Origin: an uncultured Nitrospirales bacterium
GTDB taxonomy: Bacteria; Nitrospirota; Nitrospiria; Nitrospirales; UBA8639
Direction of reading: 5' to 3'
Assembly (NCBI GenBank): GCA_951812745.1
Contig: OX638327.1
Span: forward strand, 2,133,501-2,197,500
Length of the DNA: 64,000 nucleotides
Positions 54,696 through 63,506 of the stretch are shown in pieces. The translations under genes and the position numbers were made by a program. Below the pieces are notes generated by a model. That model did not search any database, was not told the DNA's origin, and saw nothing but the letters and a program-made list of their open reading frames with translations. Positions within the stretch are counted from its first letter, which is position 1. Every line of letters starts with the position of its first letter.

Positions 54696-56081
54696 ATGAG
54701 CAGGAATCGGAAAGTTCTGGTGGTTGGCGCAGGAATGGCGGGGCTGGGGGCCGCATACACGCTCCGCAAGCATGAACTGGACGTCACCGTATTTGAAGCG
54801 TCCCCGCATCCCGGAGGGCGAATCTTCGGAGAGGAGGTTGATGGTTTTCATATAGATATCGGGTCGAATATTTTCCTGGAAACCTATGGCACGGTCAGGC
54901 AGTTGGCGGAAGAACTCGGTGTTTCGTTAAAGCGAACTCCTGTCCCGATAAACGGCGGAGTGTGCCACAATGGCAAATTTCATGGTTTCTATGCCGGCGA
55001 TGAACTGAGAAACCTGTTGAAAACGGCCAAAACGGTTCTGTCGTTTGAACTGCTGTCGCCCAAGGAAGTCTGGCAGGCGTTTAGGTGCCTGCGGATGCTG
55101 AAGGCCCGAAGTCACGATTTGAGCTTTGACGACCATTCGCGCATGTTGGATCTCGACACCGGAACAAGCGCCGCCGAGTTTTTCGAATCAAACTTTGGAC
55201 CCGAGTTTCTTGAACGACTCGTTGGCCCCAACCTGAGCTGCTATACCTTTGGTCATCCGGAGCAGATTGGTGTCGCCTATGCGATGGCGATTCTGTGGCA
55301 TTTCAGCTTGAATGGAGCGGCGTGGCCGATCCGTCCCGGAGGAAAAGGGAGAGGGGCATTCATGGATGCTCTCGTGCAGGCCTGTGATGAAAGCATCAGG
55401 ACAGCCACACCAGTCCAGCGGATCGTCCTTGAGGACGGAGTCGCAAGAGGCGTTATCACGGAAGCGGGTTTCGTCGAGGCCGATGCGGTCATCTGCGCGA
55501 CGACCGCCACCACGGCCCTCAAGATCGCTCCTGACCTCCCATCAGGCATCAGCGACGCCTTGCGTCGAGTGACTTACTCCAAATGTTGCCGCGTGTTCTT
55601 CGGCGTCGATTCGAGTCCGTTCCCCGCAGACTGGTATGCCGTAAATTTCCCGCGACAAACGGGGGCGCCCATGATCGGCATGAGCAACTCCGCCGTGCTG
55701 GCTCCGGAGTCCGTACCGCAGGGAAAGGCCCTTATCGACGCGCTTGTCATCGACAAGCAGGCCGAAGAATTGTTCGCATTGAATGATGAGCAGGTCGGGG
55801 AACGGGTTCTTGCGGAAATTCGGAAATACGTCCCGGCGATGTCCAATGAACCGCTGTTCATCCGCGTCTATCGCTGGGATGAGGCCGTGTGCCTGGCGCC
55901 CGGCGGCATGATGACGGCGCTCGCGCAAATGCGCCGGCAAAGCCTCGATCACGTCAAAGGCTTGTTTCTCGCCGGCGAATATATGGGAGTCCCGTCGACG
56001 AACGGAGCGTTGCGAAGCGGCATAGACGCTGCGGACGACTGTGCGGCTTTTGTGTCCCGCCAACCTGACCGACCTTTCTGA
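54696..56081 (+). CDS. FAD-dependent amine-oxidase/protoporphyrinogen-oxidase-like enzyme
   Basis: It has 461 residues. The N-terminal dinucleotide fold is VLVVGAGMAGLGAAYTLRKHELDVTVFEASPHPGGRIF. A helical substrate domain lies at about 60-230, and the second FAD segment is FLAGEYMGVPSTNGALRSGIDAADDCAAF. This is the general FAD amine-oxidase/HemY/carotenoid-desaturase superfamily; the exact substrate cannot be named. It lies 33 bp after the DsrE-like gene and precedes the AlkB fusion. It may be the first enzyme of the downstream biosynthetic block or an unrelated housekeeping oxidase. Confidence 0.85.
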   Translation: MSRNRKVLVVGAGMAGLGAAYTLRKHELDVTVFEASPHPGGRIFGEEVDGFHIDIGSNIFLETYGTVRQLAEELGVSLKRTPVPINGGVCHNGKFHGFYAGDELRNLLKTAKTVLSFELLSPKEVWQAFRCLRMLKARSHDLSFDDHSRMLDLDTGTSAAEFFESNFGPEFLERLVGPNLSCYTFGHPEQIGVAYAMAILWHFSLNGAAWPIRPGGKGRGAFMDALVQACDESIRTATPVQRIVLEDGVARGVITEAGFVEADAVICATTATTALKIAPDLPSGISDALRRVTYSKCCRVFFGVDSSPFPADWYAVNFPRQTGAPMIGMSNSAVLAPESVPQGKALIDALVIDKQAEELFALNDEQVGERVLAEIRKYVPAMSNEPLFIRVYRWDEAVCLAPGGMMTALAQMRRQSLDHVKGLFLAGEYMGVPSTNGALRSGIDAADDCAAFVSRQPDRPF

Positions 56082-56167
56082 GATCTGACAAGCCACTTGA
56101 CAAAACCCTGCCTTGGTAGACAATAGGTGCGACAACGAGTGTGGTCCCTGGGAGACCGGAGGTTGCC

Positions 56168-58633
56168 ATGGCCGAGGATAGCGTAGAGCCAGGTGGTTTG
56201 AATGTTGGAACGGCCGGAAGAGAAGTGCTCATCCGGCCGTCGATCTGGAACGCCATCCCGTACTTCGTGCCCCTCGCGATTTTTCCATTCGTGATCATGG
56301 CCGCGAGAGACGGCGGCTGGTGGCTCGCGGGTCCGTTCTTTTTTTTCTGGCTCGCGGACAACCTCGACCCCGTGTTCGGTACGGAAGAGCGGAACCTGGA
56401 CCCGAGGAAGACGCCCGCAAGCCGGTTGTTCTTGTACAAGCTGGCCGTCTGGGCATGGGTGGCGCTCTATCCGTTCACGCTCGTGTTCACGCTCTGGCAG
56501 ATCCTTGTCGCCGACCATTTGGCAACGTGGGAAGCCGTGTTGCTGGTGCTGGCGCTGGCCGCCATGGCCCGGCTGACCCTGAATGCCGGCCACGACATGA
56601 TGCATCGGCGCACCGTCTGGGAGCGCTGGATCGGCGAATTCCTGATGGCGTCCGTCTCCTTCCCGCAAGAGGTCACGGAGCACGTCTATATCCATCACGC
56701 CCATATCGGCACGCCCAAGGACTCCGTATCCGCGCCCAAGGGCCAGACCTTCTGGCAGTACTTGCCCCGGTCCGTGGCGGGCAGCTTCTTGGACACCTGG
56801 CGCTTCGAACGCGACTGGCTGGCGCGCCGGCACCTGCCGGTCTGGCACTACACGAATCCGGTCTGGCGGTACTTCCTCGAAATCGCCGCGTGGTACGCGC
56901 TGGCGTATTGGATTGGCGGCGTATGGGGACTCTTGGTCCTCGCCGTCATTTGCGTCCTGGGGATCTTCCAGTTGAGGATGGTCGATTATATCCAGCACTA
57001 CGGATTGCAACGCATCCGTCTGCCCAACGGCCGGTTCGAGCGGGTCCAGCACCGGCATTCCTGGAGCGCCGCCTACAAGTTTTCCAACTGGCTCTATTAC
57101 AATGCGCAACGTCATGCCAACCACCACATCGTGGCAACCCGTCTCTACGCGCTGTTGCAGCATAGTGGCGAAGACGAGGCGCCGCAACTGCCGGGAACCT
57201 ACGGCAAGGTATCCGGCTTGGTCCTGTTTCCCCGGCGCTGGTTCCGGACGATGGACCCGCTGGTCGATCGCTGGCGTGCGCACTTCTATCCGCAGGTCGA
57301 CGACTGGAGCGCCTACGACAGCCCGGCGTTCGCCGCGCGTCCGGACGCATTCGAGGCGATCGCCGAGATCCTCGGTGCCGCGCCGCGTCTCGCTGCGTGG
57401 ATCAACCGCGCCCCGGAACTGCTCGACAACCTCCAGGAGAAGGAGTTCACCGATCTTGCTCTGCCGCCCGGGTTCGGACCGGATCCGGAATTCGAGGCGA
57501 TCGCCCGCCGCGGTCTCGCGCGCGTGTACTGGACGTACGAATTCGACGTCTCCGAAATGAAGGAACGCCTCGTCGAGTACCCCGTCCGGGACGTCCGGGA
57601 TACGGTAGAAACGGCGCGAATCTGGTCGAACGACAAGGTCTTCCAGGTCGGCGTGCATACGATGCGCGGCAACCTGTCGCCGATCGAGGCGGGGACGGCG
57701 CTGTCGAACGTCGCCGAAGCCTCGATCTCCGCCGTGCTGTCGGCCGTCGAAGAGGATTTCCGCGTGGATGCCGTGCTGTCGGCCGCGGACGAAGCTGTCG
57801 TCGACCCCCGCGACCAGGGCGGGGTGGCGGTGGCGGTCCTGGGCGATCTGGCCAGCGGGGAGGCGTCCCCTGGCGCCGAACTCGACGTTGTGTTCGTATA
57901 CGACGGCAGTCCCTCCGAATATTATGAAGCTCTATGCCGCCGCTTCTTGGATGCGCTCCGCGCGTTGTCGCGTGAGAACCTGCTATTCGCACCGTTCCCC
58001 GAGAGCAGCGACAGGAAACCCGTCCGATCGCTCACGGATTTCGTGGAACGTCACCGGACCACCGGCTCGGCCGGCGAACTGCTGGAGATGACCCGGGCGC
58101 GGTGCGTCTTCACGTCCGGCGATCCTGGTATCGGGAGGCGGTTCGACGAGGCGAGGCGCGAAATCCTGGCCAACGGCGCCGCGCGAGACACCCTGATCGC
58201 CGAATTGCGGGAAGTAGCCGGGGGCACGCCTGAGCCCGGCCTGCCGACGATCGACGACGTGCACGGCGGGCTCCGGGACGTGGAGCGGGCCGCCCGGTTT
58301 CTGCAATTGACTTATGCCGGAGACGTCCCTGACGATCCGGCTCCGAGGGCGAGTTCCGTCTTCAAGACCACCGGCAGCCGCGGGTTGATCCCCGCCGACG
58401 TCGCAGAGCGGCTGGTGGAGTCCGCGAAGACGTGGCGGAACCTGTGGGGCATCCTGCGGCTGGTTGCAGACGACGGCTTTGCGATCGAGACGGCTTCCCC
58501 CCGGGCCAAGGCCGCCATCGCACGAGCCTGCGGAATGGACGATGTCGACGCGTTAACCGCCGCAATCCGCGAAACGGCGTCCCGCGCCGCCGCCGACATC
58601 GACGCACTGGACGGCATGGCGCGAAACCGCTGA
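56168..58633 (+). CDS. AlkB-type hydroxylase fused to a GlnE-like domain
   Basis: It has 821 residues from MAEDSVEPGG (56168, GGAGG upstream). Residues about 20-390 are an AlkB-family membrane di-iron hydroxylase with all histidine boxes: NAGHDMMH, EHVYIHHAH, VDYIQHYGL and NAQRHANHHI, plus several membrane segments. Residues about 455-815 resemble glutamine-synthetase adenylyltransferase (GlnE): a nucleotidyltransferase core GDLASG...AELDVVFVYD (about 558), then DVHGGLRDVERAARFLQL (about 697) and a helical end. One frame spans both. AlkB acts on terminal C-H bonds of alkyl chains; a GlnE-like partner domain could adenylylate or regulate. The combined role is unknown. Confidence 0.9.
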   Translation: MAEDSVEPGGLNVGTAGREVLIRPSIWNAIPYFVPLAIFPFVIMAARDGGWWLAGPFFFFWLADNLDPVFGTEERNLDPRKTPASRLFLYKLAVWAWVALYPFTLVFTLWQILVADHLATWEAVLLVLALAAMARLTLNAGHDMMHRRTVWERWIGEFLMASVSFPQEVTEHVYIHHAHIGTPKDSVSAPKGQTFWQYLPRSVAGSFLDTWRFERDWLARRHLPVWHYTNPVWRYFLEIAAWYALAYWIGGVWGLLVLAVICVLGIFQLRMVDYIQHYGLQRIRLPNGRFERVQHRHSWSAAYKFSNWLYYNAQRHANHHIVATRLYALLQHSGEDEAPQLPGTYGKVSGLVLFPRRWFRTMDPLVDRWRAHFYPQVDDWSAYDSPAFAARPDAFEAIAEILGAAPRLAAWINRAPELLDNLQEKEFTDLALPPGFGPDPEFEAIARRGLARVYWTYEFDVSEMKERLVEYPVRDVRDTVETARIWSNDKVFQVGVHTMRGNLSPIEAGTALSNVAEASISAVLSAVEEDFRVDAVLSAADEAVVDPRDQGGVAVAVLGDLASGEASPGAELDVVFVYDGSPSEYYEALCRRFLDALRALSRENLLFAPFPESSDRKPVRSLTDFVERHRTTGSAGELLEMTRARCVFTSGDPGIGRRFDEARREILANGAARDTLIAELREVAGGTPEPGLPTIDDVHGGLRDVERAARFLQLTYAGDVPDDPAPRASSVFKTTGSRGLIPADVAERLVESAKTWRNLWGILRLVADDGFAIETASPRAKAAIARACGMDDVDALTAAIRETASRAAADIDALDGMARNR

Positions 58634-58777
58634 TTCTTGGCATGGCGCTGCGGGGATCCATGCCTCTTTCGTTTGGCTCGAAGCACACAACAACAAGTTC
58701 ATTTGCTTGCCAGCGTCGCCGAGGGCGGCGGAAGCGACCTGCACGGAATACTGACAATTAACAACGAATCCCGTAAA

Positions 58778-59653
58778 GTGTCCACTTCGGAACACGAACG
58801 CGTAGTCAAGCACCACTACGACAGTATGACCGAAGGGTTCTATCTGCAATGGAACCCCGACCATATTCATCTTCGACTGTTCGAGCCCGGGGAATGTCCC
58901 GGACCCGACGAGATGCTTCGGGACTCGGCGGGACTCGCCCGAGCAGTGGAACGCATGATCGAAGTCGTTGTCGCTCCGGCCGGAATCGAGGAGCGCCACC
59001 ACGTGGTGGACGCGGGTTGCGGCGTGGGCGGAACCGCCATTCATCTGGCGAGAACGCGGGGGTGCGCGGTCACCGGCGTCAATTTGAATGAGTTGCAACT
59101 GGAGATCGCTCGCAGGGAAGCGACCGATGCGGGTCTGGATGGGCGGGTCGGCTTCGAGTATGCGGATTGCTCCCGAAGCCTGCCTTTTCCCGACGACTCG
59201 ATCGATGCGGTGGTCAACATCGAAAGCGCGTGCCATTACAGCGACCGGGGTCGCTTTCTTCGCGAGGTGCGGAGAATTCTCAAGCCGGGGGGAAGGATTG
59301 CGGCACAGGACTGGATGGCGCGCGATGGGTTATCAGCCACCGAGTACGACGAATACATTCAGCCGTTGTGCGAGGCTTAGGCGATGCACAGTTTGGAGTG
59401 TCAGTCCACATACACCCGGTTGCTGCGCGAAGCCGGCCTGGAAGTCACAGAGTTCGAGGGCTTTGACGGGAAAGATATGGACAACCTGAAGCTCATCGAG
59501 AATAGTTACCGGAACCTGACAACATTATGGTTCGGCGGCCGGAAAACACCAGTATTCCTCAGATTGATGGACGGGGTCGGCAGGCTGTACGTAGCGTGGC
59601 GGGACGGATACTTCGAGACCAGGCGGTATTGCGCGCAGAAGCCCGAATCATGA
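58778..59653 (+). pseudogene. SAM-dependent methyltransferase with an in-frame TAG
   Basis: From a GTG at about 58778 (or a nearby codon), it reads KHHYDSMTEGFYLQWNPDHIH, then motif I VVDAGCGVGGTAIHLA (about residue 75), ADCSRSLPFPDDSIDAVVNIESACHYSD and KPGGRIAAQDWM. This is a tocopherol/sterol-type class I methyltransferase. The frame meets TAG at 59378-59380. It then continues in the same frame with a proper C-terminus (LECQSTYTRLLREAGLEV) to TGA at 59651-59653, whose last bases overlap the YcaO gene start (ATGA). Relatives usually have Trp here, so TGG to TAG is the simplest cause. Confidence 0.75.
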
Positions 59654-62052
59654 TGTTTGACAGGCACGAACAACAACGCAAGCCAGAAAAGAGTTCGGGA
59701 GTGACGGGCTTGAGCAAGGGAAAAGACGCGAAGCAACCGCCCTGCAATGACTCACCGCGCGGAATCCTGAAGAAGGTCACCGACGCCGACCAGGGTCTTG
59801 TCGAGGTGCCGGTCCTTGTGCCGCATCTCGAATTCCGCCTGATCGGCGACCGACAAGTGTTTCTGGTTTCCGAAACCTTCAACACGTTGCTCCGCGGACA
59901 GGTCCATTGCGATCTCCTGCCGCTTCTCGACGGCCGGCGCACCCACCAGGACATCATTGCCGCCCTTGCCGGCACGCATTCGGAATCCGATGTTCAAGCA
60001 AAGCTTGTTTCCCTGGCATCCAAAGGCTATGTGGTTTCAGGCGAGTACGCCATGGAACGGGGACCGGCCGCGTTCTGGTCCGCGCTGGGCTCCTCTCCCC
60101 GCTGGACCGAGGAACGCCTGAGGGCATCAAGGGTGGCGATCTCCGGCGATGACGGACGTCTCGCCGGACCGCTTGAGGCCATGGGCGTGGCTGTGGGGGC
60201 GGAGAACCCGACGCTCTCGGTCATCGTCTGTGCCGATTATCTCGACAAACGAAACGCCGACATCAATCAGCGCCACATCGCATCCGGCGCGCCGTGGATG
60301 CTGGTCAGGCCGAAGGGCGTCCAGCCCCTCTTCGGCCCGGTCTTCCGTCCGGCGGAACAGGGGCCCTGCTGGGCCTGTCTCGCCTATCGCCTGCGCGGCC
60401 ACCAGGAGATTCACAACTTCCTGCGCAACGTGGCCGGTGACGAGGCCGCCTTTCTTCCCTGCGCAGCCGAACCTGCCGTCCTGGATTCGGTTTACGGCCT
60501 CGTCGCAGTTGAAATCGCCAAATGGCTGGTCCTTGAGGAAATGGCACCCATCCATGAGCAAGCCATCTCCCTGGACGTTGTGAATCTGAAGAGCGAGCAC
60601 CATCCGACCATGCGCCGTCCGCAGTGCTTCACCTGTGGTGATGAGGCATTGTATCGCGCCGATCGGTTGCCGGTTCCGGTACGGCTGCGGCCGAGTCCGA
60701 AAAACGTTCGCAACAGTGGCGGCCTGCGTTCGGTGTCCCCGGAGGAGACTCTCGCCAACTACCGCCATCTGATCGGTTCCGTCAGTGGTGTCGTGACGTG
60801 GCTTACACGGACCACGGAGGAGACCGATCCCTGGCTACACGTCCACTGGGCCGGGAGTAATATCGCGCTGAGAAACAGAACCCTCAGTGTGCTGCGACTC
60901 AGTTTGCGGACCAAGAGCGCGGGCAAGGGAAGTACGCCGCGCCAGTCCGAGGCCAGCGCTCTTTGCGAGGCGCTCGAGCGTTACTCCGGCGCCTTCCACG
61001 GTGACGAGATTCGCTGCCGAAGAAGTCTTGCGGACTTCGTCGGCGCCGGGGAATCACAAGTCATCCATCCGAACGATGTCCAGCTTTTCAGTGACCGGCA
61101 ACTGGACCATGCAGCGCAAATCAACGCTGGCGGCCATCCTTACAACGTGGTTCCTCCACGTCTCGATCCGGACGCGGAGATAGACTGGTCGCCCGTGTGG
61201 TCGCTGACCCAAGGCCGGCATCGGTACCTGCCGACGTCCTTACTCTACTACGGCACGTCGGTCGAGCGAGACAACTCGAATTTCTTTGCAGATTCGAACG
61301 GCTGCGCCGCGGGCAATACGCTGGAAGAAGCGATCCTGCAGGGATTCTTCGAACTGGTCGAGCGCGATGCCTTCGCGATCTGGTGGTACAACCGGTTGTG
61401 CCGGCCCGCGGTGGACCTGGAAAGCTTCGGCGACGAATATCTCTCGTCCGCACGCGACTACTACCGCAGTCTTCACCGCGAATTGTGGGGACTGGACGTC
61501 ACCAGCGATTTCGGCATTCCAGCCTTCGTCGTTCTCTCGCGCCGGACCGACAAGAAGGCGGAGGACATCATCTACGGAGCCGGGGCACACACGGATCCTC
61601 ACATCGCGGTCTTGCGAGCGCTATGCGAAATGAACCAGTTCCTGAACTGGGTTCAAGGCTCGGGGCCCGGTGGCGCCGGCTACCAGGTGGATGATCCGCA
61701 ATGTCTGTGGTGGTGGCAGACTGCAAGGCTTGTTGATCACTCGTATCTGGCGCCGGCTCCCGGTGAGAGACCGCGCGGCAAGGCGGACTATCCCGTTCCC
61801 GGTACCACGGACGTCAGGGAGGACGTGGAGCAGTGCCGCGCGCGGGTGGAGGACAAGGGCATGGAATTCCTGGTGCTGAATCAGACCCGTCCCGACATCG
61901 GCATGCCGGTGGCAAGAGTCATTGTCCCGGGTATGCGCCACTTCTGGGAACGCTTTGCGCCGGGGCGCCTGTTCGACGTGCCGGTGAAGATGGGGTGGCG
62001 CGAAAGTCCTCTGAGGGAGGAGGATCTCAACCCGGCCCCGGTCATCGGTTGA
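59650..62052 (+). CDS. Fused TOMM cyclodehydratase (leader-binding/E1-like + YcaO)
   Basis: It has 800 residues from the ATG at 59650, overlapping the methyltransferase stop. Residues about 45-130 form an RRE-like leader-peptide-binding part (DLLPLLDGRRTHQDIIAALAG). Residues about 150-340 are an E1-like part with two CxxC pairs (GPCWACLAY, about 239, and QCFTCGDE, about 324), a zinc tetrathiolate. Residues about 380-800 are YcaO: SEASALCEALERYSGAF and GFFELVERDAFAIWW carry the ATP/Mg Glu and Arg residues. It should cyclodehydrate Cys, Ser or Thr of a precursor peptide to azolines. The end, NPAPVIG, is a shortened form of the usual Pro-rich tail. Confidence 0.92.
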   Translation: MMFDRHEQQRKPEKSSGVTGLSKGKDAKQPPCNDSPRGILKKVTDADQGLVEVPVLVPHLEFRLIGDRQVFLVSETFNTLLRGQVHCDLLPLLDGRRTHQDIIAALAGTHSESDVQAKLVSLASKGYVVSGEYAMERGPAAFWSALGSSPRWTEERLRASRVAISGDDGRLAGPLEAMGVAVGAENPTLSVIVCADYLDKRNADINQRHIASGAPWMLVRPKGVQPLFGPVFRPAEQGPCWACLAYRLRGHQEIHNFLRNVAGDEAAFLPCAAEPAVLDSVYGLVAVEIAKWLVLEEMAPIHEQAISLDVVNLKSEHHPTMRRPQCFTCGDEALYRADRLPVPVRLRPSPKNVRNSGGLRSVSPEETLANYRHLIGSVSGVVTWLTRTTEETDPWLHVHWAGSNIALRNRTLSVLRLSLRTKSAGKGSTPRQSEASALCEALERYSGAFHGDEIRCRRSLADFVGAGESQVIHPNDVQLFSDRQLDHAAQINAGGHPYNVVPPRLDPDAEIDWSPVWSLTQGRHRYLPTSLLYYGTSVERDNSNFFADSNGCAAGNTLEEAILQGFFELVERDAFAIWWYNRLCRPAVDLESFGDEYLSSARDYYRSLHRELWGLDVTSDFGIPAFVVLSRRTDKKAEDIIYGAGAHTDPHIAVLRALCEMNQFLNWVQGSGPGGAGYQVDDPQCLWWWQTARLVDHSYLAPAPGERPRGKADYPVPGTTDVREDVEQCRARVEDKGMEFLVLNQTRPDIGMPVARVIVPGMRHFWERFAPGRLFDVPVKMGWRESPLREEDLNPAPVIG

Positions 62053-62130
62053 GAGACCGCCGTGATTCGGATATCTTTGGCGGGATGGGAGAGAGGGCTA
62101 TTCGCTGACGTCGGGTCTGGAGGCTGGAGG

Positions 62131-62283
62131 ATGTTGCTTCATACCGGAGAAAGAGGATTCGATGACGCATCGGTCCGCCCCCCGTGCCATGGGTCCGGGC
62201 GCAAGTTGGCGCATGGCGCCTGCAACGGCCTTGCCGCCATGCGATCCCTCGTAGCGGGCAACCCCGGGTATTCGCCGCCATGA
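62131..62283 (+). CDS. Candidate RiPP precursor peptide
   Basis: This is a 50-codon ORF with GGAGG 7 nt before its ATG. It ends in TGA that overlaps the ATG of the next gene (ATGA), the same coupling used elsewhere in this block. Its C-terminal half is rich in Gly, Ala, Ser and Cys, with two Cys (RPPCHGSGRK, HGACNGLAAM), a plausible core for azole formation. A GTG at 62062 would extend it to 73 residues. A different frame holds a 30-codon ORF at 62162-62254 with GGAGAAAGAGGA upstream. No known precursor family is recognised, so this is a position-based call only. Confidence 0.4.
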   Translation: MLLHTGERGFDDASVRPPCHGSGRKLAHGACNGLAAMRSLVAGNPGYSPP

Positions 62284-63407
62284 GCATTCGGGAAGACTGG
62301 GCCACGACTGAGGAACGACTTCTTCGCGAGGCAAGCTCCATGCGAGAACTGCTGGAGCAGATCAGGCCATACATTTCCTCTCTCCTCATTGACGGCCGGG
62401 AATGGGAGCGGCTGTTGGAGCGTGCCGGTGAGTCGCCCGTCACGATGGCGGCTTTCCCTTTCGGGTTCGAGATTCCACTGCACGACCCCCGGCCGAAAGC
62501 GGATTTCGGCGTCTCGCTGGTCGGCGAGAGCCGGACGGCGGCCTTTTTCCAGGAAAGGAATCATTCCGGAGACGCCGATCCGATTGCGGCGGGTCTCGCT
62601 TGGTTGTTGGATGAGACCGATCGAGAGGACTCTCTGCTTCGTCGCGTAATCGGCAGAAAGATGTTGCTTGAATACGACGTCGATCTGGAGCCCCAAGGTA
62701 CGCGGCAGGCTCCCGGGATCTTCCTCTACCCCATTGAAGACGCGCTGGTCGGCGATGGCCGGCGGTTTCAGGATCTCGGTGCCGTGTATGACGCGCTTGT
62801 TTCCGTCAGTGGCTGGAGCCCGGACGTTGTCGAACGCGAGCAGCTCGAGCAGGTGTACCGGACGTTAACGCCGGATACGTGCGTTAAGGCTATCGGCACC
62901 TTCCCGTCACGGGAAAGGCTGGTACGGATTGCGGTCACGGGCTTTAGGAAAGCACACGACGTCGTGGCGTTCCTCGAGCGCGCAGGCTGGCCGGGACAGC
63001 GTTCGGTCGTCGACGACACCGTGTCGTTTTTTGAGAAGCGCGATGCCTTTGCCTACCTGGGCGTTCACTTCGACATTCGCGCGAGCGGCGTGGGACCGTC
63101 GATGGGACTGAGTTTCTTCGCCCAGGAACAGGAATGGCTGAAAGACATACGGCATTGGACCGCCCTTATTGACGGGTTACGTGAGCATGGATGCGCCCTT
63201 TCGGAGAAACTGTCGGAACTGGCCAACTGGTCGACGGGATCGACAACGCTGTTCGGGAAATCCGGCCCGTTCATGCTGGTGCGGGGCATTCACCACGTCA
63301 AACTTGTGATTGCCGAGGGTCAGGTTGAGCAGGCCAAGGCGTATGTTTTCTTTTTGATGATGTGCGTGCGGCCGAAGGGTGGAACTGCCGCGAGGCAGAC
63401 AGCCTGA
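62280..63407 (+). CDS. Unrecognised protein of the YcaO cluster
   Basis: It has 375 residues from MSIREDWATTEERLLREASS (62280); the frame is open to 62184, but the extension overlaps the candidate peptide. It is a soluble, mixed alpha/beta protein. Conserved-looking segments are AAFPFGFEIPLHDPRPKADFGVSLVGESR, VIGRKMLLEYDVDLEPQG, RLVRIAVTGFRKAHDVVAFLERAGWPGQ, YLGVHFDIRASGVGPSMGLSFF and GKSGPFMLVRGIHHVKLVI. I cannot assign the family. No Cys motif, nucleotide loop or membrane segment is evident. Its coupling to the candidate precursor suggests a pathway-specific enzyme or carrier. Confidence 0.8.
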   Translation: MSIREDWATTEERLLREASSMRELLEQIRPYISSLLIDGREWERLLERAGESPVTMAAFPFGFEIPLHDPRPKADFGVSLVGESRTAAFFQERNHSGDADPIAAGLAWLLDETDREDSLLRRVIGRKMLLEYDVDLEPQGTRQAPGIFLYPIEDALVGDGRRFQDLGAVYDALVSVSGWSPDVVEREQLEQVYRTLTPDTCVKAIGTFPSRERLVRIAVTGFRKAHDVVAFLERAGWPGQRSVVDDTVSFFEKRDAFAYLGVHFDIRASGVGPSMGLSFFAQEQEWLKDIRHWTALIDGLREHGCALSEKLSELANWSTGSTTLFGKSGPFMLVRGIHHVKLVIAEGQVEQAKAYVFFLMMCVRPKGGTAARQTA

Positions 63408-63506
63408 CAACCGCCGGAGAGTGCACCCTTCCATGGAGGGAGCGAACCCTGCCGTAAAGGTCCGGTTGTGGAGGAAGATCTCAACGCTTCCGGGAATACC
63501 GAAATC

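Noticed and set aside
55949..57658. 569-codon open frame antisense to the FAD oxidase and AlkB fusion genes
   Set aside because: It is a high-GC shadow; the sense strand carries clear FAD and AlkB motifs, and the antisense product is Arg/Gly/Pro-rich without domains.
59378..59380. TAG as a pyrrolysine codon
   Set aside because: Pyrrolysine occurs in methylamine methyltransferases of a different fold, and no pyl genes are seen. A nonsense change or sequencing error is simpler.
62162..62254. 30-codon ORF as the main precursor peptide
   Set aside because: It has a good ribosome site, but lies inside the 50-codon frame and has no overlap with the next gene. It is kept only as an alternative.
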